DNA of 40,298 nucleotides, from NCBI GenBank assembly GCA_015063225.1, contig SUSU01000011.1, forward strand, positions 1 through 40,298, given 5' to 3'. Below are positions 35,646 through 40,298 of this stretch, piece by piece. Position 1 is the stretch's first letter. The number at the start of each line of letters is the position of its first letter. The stretch comes from Thermoplasmata archaeon. GTDB taxonomy: Archaea; Thermoplasmatota; Thermoplasmata; Methanomassiliicoccales; Methanomethylophilaceae. Made by a program: the position numbers and the translations under genes. A model generated the notes under the pieces. It was not told where the DNA came from. It saw only the letters and a list, made by a program, of their open reading frames with translations, and made no database searches.

Positions 35646-36133
35646 TCGCCCGCCTTCCAGAGTTTGTCACCCACGGTGTTCAGGGTCTTGATGGCCTTGC
35701 CGGGGAGCTTCTTGGACAGTTCCTCGCCGGAACGCTGGGAGATCCCCACCGCCAGGGGACGCTTGTTGTTGATATCGCGGATCCACACGAAATCGCCCTC
35801 GGCGATCTCGGGGTCGGCCTCGACGATGCCGGGGCCCATGCAGTCCGCGCCGTTGGCGATGTAGGGCACGGCACCCATATCGATGGTGACGTACCTCTTG
35901 ACAGGTTCGTATCTGAGCACGCCGCGGAGGGTGAGGAAGGGCTTGTCGCCGACGATCATACCGAGGATGTCGTTGCCCACGTAAATGAGGTCGAAATCGG
36001 GACTCTCCGCCCTGTCGATGGGCTCGTCGCCGTCGAACACGGGGACGCCGACGATGGCGGAGATCTCGTCCGCCAAAGCCTTGGCTTCCTTGTTTCTGAG
36101 TCTCTTCCTCTTGCGTATGCGGATTTCTGCCAT
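35642..36133 (-). CDS. PUA-domain RNA-binding protein
   Basis: The protein of about 163 residues begins with a basic stretch (RIRKRKRLRNKEAK). A PUA domain occupies the C-terminal half (VTIDMGAVPYIANGADCMGP, IVEADPEIAEGDFVWI, RPLAVGIS), resembling archaeal MCT-1/Tma20-type proteins that bind RNA or the ribosome. The start is ATG at 36133, 27 bases after a TATA-like GATATCTAA; the frame is open to 36154 but that is in the promoter. It is translationally coupled to the HD gene. Confidence 0.8.
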   Translation of the reverse strand: MAEIRIRKRKRLRNKEAKALADEISAIVGVPVFDGDEPIDRAESPDFDLIYVGNDILGMIVGDKPFLTLRGVLRYEPVKRYVTIDMGAVPYIANGADCMGPGIVEADPEIAEGDFVWIRDINNKRPLAVGISQRSGEELSKKLPGKAIKTLNTVGDKLWKAGE

Positions 36134-36218
36134 TGGTGATGTATGTACGAACAATTAGATATCGTATCCGCTGACCGGGGCCGTTAGAGTATTATCGGTA
36201 ATGAGCGTGCAGGGGGAC

Positions 36219-36935
36219 ATGGGATACAACATCGCACTCTGTGAGACCGAATGCGCCGCCGCCCCGTGCCGCGAGATGAAACTGCACATCACGCAGATCC
36301 TCGTCGGGGACAAGTTCAGGGAATACCAGACCTTCGACGAGAAGGTGTCGGTGGAGGATGCCAGGAAGGTCTTCGCGGATTTCGATGCCTTCCTCTCCCG
36401 CAACCGTCTCCCCGCGGATGTCACCGACATCTACATGGCCAAGGTCAAGAAGGAGGACGATGCCGCCGCGCTCGCCCCCTATGTCAGGAAGGTGCCCAAC
36501 GGATGGGTCAGGCTCGACGACGTGGAGGAATCCAAGAGGAAGGAGATCCTCGCCGCGGGCGACATGGACAACAGCATCACCGAGTGGCAGGAGGCCGACC
36601 TCGACACCTGCACAAACATGTGCCAGAACTGCCCCCTCGCCTGGAACAAGGGACGCAACTGCCTGGAGACCTTCGGCCCTTCCAACACCAAACTCCCCGG
36701 GATCGCGGAGAAGGCGGGCTGCACCATGATCGCCAACGTGCCCAAGTACGCCGAGACCATGCAGAAGTTCACCCCCAAGGATGCAGAGGCCCTTCTCAAG
36801 GAAGTGGAGATCATGCGTCCCGCACTGGTAGCGGACGGCAAGATGGCCGTCCACCGCTATTCGGGTGTGCTCGACAGGCTCGAGGCCATGGCCAAGGCCT
36901 GCACCGCCAACGACTGCGGATTCTATTTCTTCTGA
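36219..36935 (+). CDS. Cys-rich protein of unknown function
   Basis: I do not recognise this protein of about 238 residues. Two Cys groups stand out: ALCETECAAAPCREMKLH at the N-terminus (C-x3-C-x5-C) and DTCTNMCQNCPLAWNKGRNC in the middle (C-x3-C-x2-C-x9-C), with GCTMIANVPKY and ACTANDCGFYFF at the end. The spacing suggests one or two iron-sulfur clusters or zinc sites. It has no membrane segment. A TATA-like GAGTATTATC is 28 bases before ATG 36219; ATG at 36201 lies only ten bases from it, so I chose the later start. Confidence 0.62.
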   Translation: MGYNIALCETECAAAPCREMKLHITQILVGDKFREYQTFDEKVSVEDARKVFADFDAFLSRNRLPADVTDIYMAKVKKEDDAAALAPYVRKVPNGWVRLDDVEESKRKEILAAGDMDNSITEWQEADLDTCTNMCQNCPLAWNKGRNCLETFGPSNTKLPGIAEKAGCTMIANVPKYAETMQKFTPKDAEALLKEVEIMRPALVADGKMAVHRYSGVLDRLEAMAKACTANDCGFYFF

Positions 36936-36942
36936 TACCTGA

Positions 36943-36960
36943 CGGCCCCTCCGGGGGCCG
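36943..36960. terminator. Two-way terminator between the Cys-rich gene and chlD
   Basis: CGGCCCC (36943-36949) pairs perfectly with GGGGCCG (36954-36960) around a four-base loop in the 27-base gap between two genes that end here. A short T run follows on plus (TTTC). It can act on both transcripts. Confidence 0.62.
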
Positions 36961-36962
36961 TT

Positions 36963-38867
36963 TCAGGAATCTATCGCAGTCTTCACGCCCTCGGCGAACC
37001 TGTCGGCATCGAGGTCCTCGAGCTTGAAGTACCTCGCACCGAGCTTCTCGGCTAGGCGTTCGGCGTTGTCGAAGTGGGGGAATCCCATGCCGGCATCCAC
37101 CACGATCCATTTGACGGACGGGTTCTGAAGGTCCTCCGCCATCTTCTGGACCTCCTCGTTCGCGTCGGCCCCCTGCTGGAGAGGTACGTTAGCACGGCCG
37201 TCGGTGACGAGGATGACGAAGCACCTCTCCCCGATGTGGGACCTCGCGTAGGCGGTCATGTAGTCGTTCACCTTGAGGAGCGCATCAGCCAACGGGGTCT
37301 TACCCCCGGTGGGGAGGTCCTCGAGCTGCTTGTAACTGTACTCCACGGACTTCGTGGGAGGGAGGATTATGTCGGCAGAATCGCGGCGGAAAGCCATCAG
37401 CCCGATGCGGTCCCTCTTGACGTAACTGTCGCGGAGCATGGACAGGATGGCACCCTTGACGGTGGCCATGCGCTTCCTGACACCCAATGAGCCAGATGCA
37501 TCCACGAGGAACAGGAGGGTGGTACCGCAGCGCCTCTCACGGACCTTCTCCCTGAGGTCGCCCTTCTCGATGACGACGGATACGTCGTCACTGTGGCGGA
37601 CCCTCTGATAGGGAGCGGCGGCACGGATGGTGGCATCGAACGCGATGTCGGTGACCCTGCCGTTAGGCATACGGGCGCGGGCGTATCTGCCGGTGCCGTC
37701 GGCACTCTGCGCCATGGCGCGGCGCCCCTTGCGGGTCTTGGTGCGGGCGGGGATACGCTCCCTCTCCGCCAGGTAGTCGATGACACGGAACTGCCTGCCG
37801 ATCTCGAACATCATCTCCTCGAGGTCGGGCATCTCCGGTGGCGGCGGAGGCTGGTCCTGATCGTTCTGATCGTCCTGATCGTCATCATCCTCGTCCTCCT
37901 GGTCGTCCTGGTCCTCAGGGGGCTCGGGAGGCTCCGACGGGGGCTCCTGGTCCTGATCCTGGTCGTCCTGATCCTGGTCCTCGGGCGGTTCCGGAGGCTC
38001 CGGCGGTGGCGGCGGAGGCTGGTCGTAGTTCCTGCGGTGCGGGAGACAGAGCACGGAGGCCTCCTCCACATCCTTCTTCATGACCTCATCGCGTCCGTTG
38101 AGGGCGGCGATGGCCTTGGAACAGTTCACCATGGCGAGATCGCCGCGGATTCCGTCGGCACCAATCTTGACGCACAATTCGGAAATGACGGAGATGAGCT
38201 CGTCTGAAATGGTTACAAGCGGGAATATGAGCCCTGCGCGGGAGACGTTGTCCGCCTCCTTCTTCTCGTCCGCCTCGAACAGTCTGGCAAACGCCTGCGG
38301 ATCCTCGGAGAACTCGCCGTTGCGGCGGAGGATCTCCTTCCTGTCCACATCCTGGGAGGGATAGGCGCAGAGGTCGAAACGGTCGAGGACGTGAGACGAC
38401 AGGTCGCTGTCGTTGGGATTCATGGTGGCCACGAGGACCGTATCGAGCGGATACTTGGTGGAAATGGGTCCGCGCTCCACGCACACCACCCCGGTAAGAA
38501 CAGAATCGAGGATGCCCTCGAGCATGGCGCGGTCCATGAGGTTGATGTCGTCGATGTAGAGGATGTTCTTGTCGGCCCTGGCCAAAAGACCGGGCTCGAA
38601 CTCCGGCTTCCCGGATTTGATTGTCTTCTCGATGTCCATCCCGCCGAACAGCTGCTCGTCGGTGACGTTGAGAGGACAGTTGACGACCTTCCTCCCAGAG
38701 ATGCCTGCGGCGGCGCGAGCCAGGGTGGTCTTGGCGGAACCTTCCCCGCCCCTGATGAGGACGGTCCTTATGCAAGGCGATACGAGAGCGCACTCGAGTG
38801 CCCTCTTGGCATCCTCCATGCCGACGACTGCGGTGAAGGGGAAGAGGTTCAAAGGTTCGCCAGACAT
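36963..38867 (-). CDS. Chelatase D subunit (ChlD/BchD/CobT-like), AAA plus VWA domains
   Basis: The 634-residue protein has an AAA+ domain (about residues 1-290; VLIRGGEGSAKTTLARAAAG, NILYIDDINLMD). A low-complexity proline and Asp/Glu/Gln linker (about 300-385) follows. A von Willebrand A domain closes it, with MIDAS residues in LFLVDASGSLG, PTGGKTPLADAL and VTDGRANV. In magnesium and cobalt chelatases this subunit forms a ring with ChlI and docks on the large subunit. The start is ATG at 38865-38867, overlapping chlI by 19 bases; a longer open frame upstream is a shadow of chlI. With CobN next door, cobalt insertion into the corrin ring is the likely role. Confidence 0.87.
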   Translation of the reverse strand: MSGEPLNLFPFTAVVGMEDAKRALECALVSPCIRTVLIRGGEGSAKTTLARAAAGISGRKVVNCPLNVTDEQLFGGMDIEKTIKSGKPEFEPGLLARADKNILYIDDINLMDRAMLEGILDSVLTGVVCVERGPISTKYPLDTVLVATMNPNDSDLSSHVLDRFDLCAYPSQDVDRKEILRRNGEFSEDPQAFARLFEADEKKEADNVSRAGLIFPLVTISDELISVISELCVKIGADGIRGDLAMVNCSKAIAALNGRDEVMKKDVEEASVLCLPHRRNYDQPPPPPPEPPEPPEDQDQDDQDQDQEPPSEPPEPPEDQDDQEDEDDDDQDDQNDQDQPPPPPEMPDLEEMMFEIGRQFRVIDYLAERERIPARTKTRKGRRAMAQSADGTGRYARARMPNGRVTDIAFDATIRAAAPYQRVRHSDDVSVVIEKGDLREKVRERRCGTTLLFLVDASGSLGVRKRMATVKGAILSMLRDSYVKRDRIGLMAFRRDSADIILPPTKSVEYSYKQLEDLPTGGKTPLADALLKVNDYMTAYARSHIGERCFVILVTDGRANVPLQQGADANEEVQKMAEDLQNPSVKWIVVDAGMGFPHFDNAERLAEKLGARYFKLEDLDADRFAEGVKTAIDS

Positions 38868-39880
38868 TCCTCGAGTTCCTCCCTGTCGAGGGCCTTCTCC
38901 TCGAAGGGTTTCCTCTTCAGGCGGTGGGAGAGGACGAGCTCCGCGGTCTGGCGGATGTCGTCCTTGGTGACCTCGGTGCGGCCCTCCAGGGCGGCATTGG
39001 CCTTGGCGGCCTTCATGAGTGTGATGTCGGCGCGGTGTCCGTCGACCCCGAAGTGGACCATGACGGAGACGACCATGTCGATGACGTCGTCGCCGGCCTT
39101 GACCTTGGGGTGGAGCTCGATGGCCTTCTCGATCTTGGCTGTCATGGCCTCGAGGTCCTTGGAGCACTTGGCGATGTACGCCTCGGGGTCGAGGTCGTAC
39201 TCGACCCTCTTCTTGACGACCTCGGCGCGCATCTTGACGTCCCTCTCTCCTTTGATATCCACGGAGAGTCCGAAACGGTCGAGGAGCTGGGGCCTGAGGT
39301 CACCCTCCTCGGGGTTCATGGTACCGATGAGGACGAAACGGGCGGGGTGGGAGAAGGACACTCCCTCTCTCTCCACGTAGTTCGTGCCCATGGCGGCGGA
39401 GTCGAGGAGGAGATCCACAAGGTGGTCGTCGAGGAGGTTGACCTCGTCGACGTAGAGGATGTTGCCGTTGGCGGCTGCGAGAACGCCGGGCTCGAACTTC
39501 TTCTCACCGGTCTTCAGGACATGCTCGAGATCCAGCGTTCCGGAGACACGGTCCTCGGTGGCGCTCAGGGGGAGGTCGATGACCCTCATCCTCACGTCCT
39601 CGGGCTCAAGCTTCTCGCCCTTGGCGAGCCTCTCGGAGCAATAGGGGCAGTACCTGTCCTCGCGGCCGAACTGGCAGTGGAAGGGGCATCCCTTGACCGC
39701 CTTGCGGTAGGGGAGGATCCAGTTGAGGGAACGGACGGTGGTGGACTTGGCGGTACCCTTCTCACCCTTGATGAGGACACCGCCGATACCGGGGTCCACG
39801 ATGTTCAGAAGCAGTGCCCTTTTCATGTCGTCCTGTCCGACGACCTGTGTGAACGGGAAGAATGCTGGAAGTTTGTCCAT
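38849..39880 (-). CDS. Chelatase I subunit (ChlI/BchI-like AAA+ ATPase)
   Basis: The 343-residue AAA+ protein has Walker A GEKGTAKSTTVRSL, Walker B NILYVDEVNLLDDHLVDLLLD and sensor residues in LIGTMNPEEGDLRPQLLDRF. A four-Cys insert CPFHCQFGREDRYCPYC (about residues 65-81, C-x3-C-x8-C-x2-C) probably binds zinc. It drives the metal chelatase with ChlD and CobN. The start is ATG at 39880, with AAGGTGA five bases upstream; GTG at 39889 is less likely. A TATA-like GATATATCG (39908-39916) is about 30 bases before it, so it may have its own promoter within the operon. Confidence 0.88.
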   Translation of the reverse strand: MDKLPAFFPFTQVVGQDDMKRALLLNIVDPGIGGVLIKGEKGTAKSTTVRSLNWILPYRKAVKGCPFHCQFGREDRYCPYCSERLAKGEKLEPEDVRMRVIDLPLSATEDRVSGTLDLEHVLKTGEKKFEPGVLAAANGNILYVDEVNLLDDHLVDLLLDSAAMGTNYVEREGVSFSHPARFVLIGTMNPEEGDLRPQLLDRFGLSVDIKGERDVKMRAEVVKKRVEYDLDPEAYIAKCSKDLEAMTAKIEKAIELHPKVKAGDDVIDMVVSVMVHFGVDGHRADITLMKAAKANAALEGRTEVTKDDIRQTAELVLSHRLKRKPFEEKALDREELEECLANL

Positions 39881-39906
39881 TTCACTCACCTTATAGCCTT
39901 GATGGT

Positions 39907-39916
39907 CGATATATCC
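39907..39916 (-). promoter_or_regulatory. TATA-like element before chlI
   Basis: On the minus strand GGATATATCG is centred about 31 bases before the chlI ATG, in the 66-base gap after cobN. A second AT-rich stretch, TGTATTAATC, lies at about 39925-39934. Either could give a secondary promoter for chlI-chlD. Confidence 0.4.
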
Positions 39917-39946
39917 AACAGATTAATACATTGCTACCTAACACGT

Positions 39947-40298
39947 TCATCTGTCGGTCAGTTCCTCGATCCTCTCCTCCGTCTTGATGAAGAGATCCTT
40001 GAGTTTCTGTCTATACTCGTCGGTGGCGTTCCAGAGTCCCCTCTCGATGGCCTCCTGGAGCCTGTTGATTATGTTCATCATGGCGTAAGGATTGACATCA
40101 TCCATCCAGTCGTGGGTGTCCTCGTCGAAGAGGAACTTGTCGGCGAGGCCCTCGTACATCCAATCCTCGGCGACATCGGATGTCGCGCCCCATGCCATCG
40201 TGAACTCCGTGAGGTTCGCCATCTCGGCGGCGCCGCGGTAGCCGTGCTCCTTCAGGCCGTTGATGAACTTGGGGTTGAGGACCTTCGACCTGAAGGCG
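39947..40298 (-). CDS. cobN: Cobaltochelatase large subunit CobN (C-terminal end, cut by the window)
   Basis: The last 116 or so residues of CobN are visible; the gene continues beyond the window. NPKFINGLKEHGYRGAAEMA, DWMYEGLADKFLFDE and NPYAMMNIINRLQEAIERGLW match the conserved C-terminus of CobN/ChlH. An open frame with a start at 40222 is only an inner Met, because the family sequence continues upstream of it to the window edge. CobN inserts cobalt into a corrin precursor with ChlI- and ChlD-type partners. The methyl-transfer chemistry of this organism needs corrinoids. Confidence 0.88.
   Translation of the reverse strand, partial: AFRSKVLNPKFINGLKEHGYRGAAEMANLTEFTMAWGATSDVAEDWMYEGLADKFLFDEDTHDWMDDVNPYAMMNIINRLQEAIERGLWNATDEYRQKLKDLFIKTEERIEELTDR

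Noticed and set aside
36963..39167. Extension of ChlD to a 734-residue protein
   Set aside because: The first hundred residues are low-complexity out-of-frame chlI sequence; the ATG at 38867 starts the AAA+ domain.
36963..40298. Magnesium chelatase for (bacterio)chlorophyll
   Set aside because: No other chlorophyll gene is present and methanogens make none; CobN and the need for corrinoids favour a cobalt or other tetrapyrrole chelatase.
1..40298. CRISPR arrays, insertion sequences, integrases or phage genes
   Set aside because: I saw no regularly spaced direct repeats, no transposase or integrase motif and no break in gene style apart from the AT-rich mcr upstream stretch.

Overview
The window is a GC-rich, gene-dense stretch of a methanogen genome. 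It carries the methyl-coenzyme M reductase (MCR) operon, an almost complete MCR activation operon, and a methylcobamide:CoM methyltransferase. Short archaeal TATA boxes sit about 25 bases before many genes, RNase P RNA is of archaeal size and shape, and RtcB, a RecJ-like DHH protein and a UbiA lipid synthase are present. None of the 39 coding regions ends in TAG. Together with McrA sequence features and the absence of an Mtr complex here, this points to a Methanomassiliicoccales archaeon (methyl-reducing, probably pyrrolysine-using), most likely the GC-rich host-associated group. That placement is inference; no 16S gene is present.

Layout. 1-600: tRNA-Leu(GAG) on minus, then RNase P RNA on plus. 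600-9300: a HAD phosphatase and a GNAT acetyltransferase; a divergent membrane-lipid locus (UbiA synthase against a dolichol-kinase-like protein, a P-loop nucleotide kinase and a PAP2-like phosphatase); a rifampin-phosphotransferase-like enzyme coupled to a lipocalin-like protein; galE. 9380-12172: a large tandem-duplicated FAD oxidoreductase with a cysteine-rich, degenerate N-terminal half. 12234-20003 (minus): atwA, mcrC, marker genes 3, 6, 5, 15, 17 and 7, and a DUF123 gene, nearly all joined by start/stop overlaps. 20195-22502: a winged-helix/DUF2111 regulator candidate, a conserved Cys protein and a membrane protein. 22577-27088 (minus): mcrB-D-G-A followed by a DUF2098 gene. 27512-36935: DUF169 protein, argF, RecJ-like protein, metallophosphoesterase, MtaA/MtbA-family methyltransferase, tRNA-His, rtcB, HD phosphohydrolase, PUA protein, and a Cys-rich protein of unknown role. 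36963-40298 (minus): the ATPase subunits ChlD and ChlI and the C-terminal end of CobN, a metal-chelatase operon that runs off the window.

How the genes fit together. The methyltransferase makes methyl-CoM from methylated corrinoid proteins (corrinoids need the CobN/ChlID chelatase); MCR reduces it to methane; the atwA-mcrC-marker operon supplies the ATP-driven machinery that reductively activates MCR. mcrC has left the mcr operon and lies in the activation operon. The duplicated FAD protein may feed electrons into this metabolism, but its substrate is unknown. Several genes have a TATA box 24-29 bases before the start codon, so leaderless transcripts are likely, whereas mcrB, mcrG, mcrA and the methyltransferase have Shine-Dalgarno sequences.
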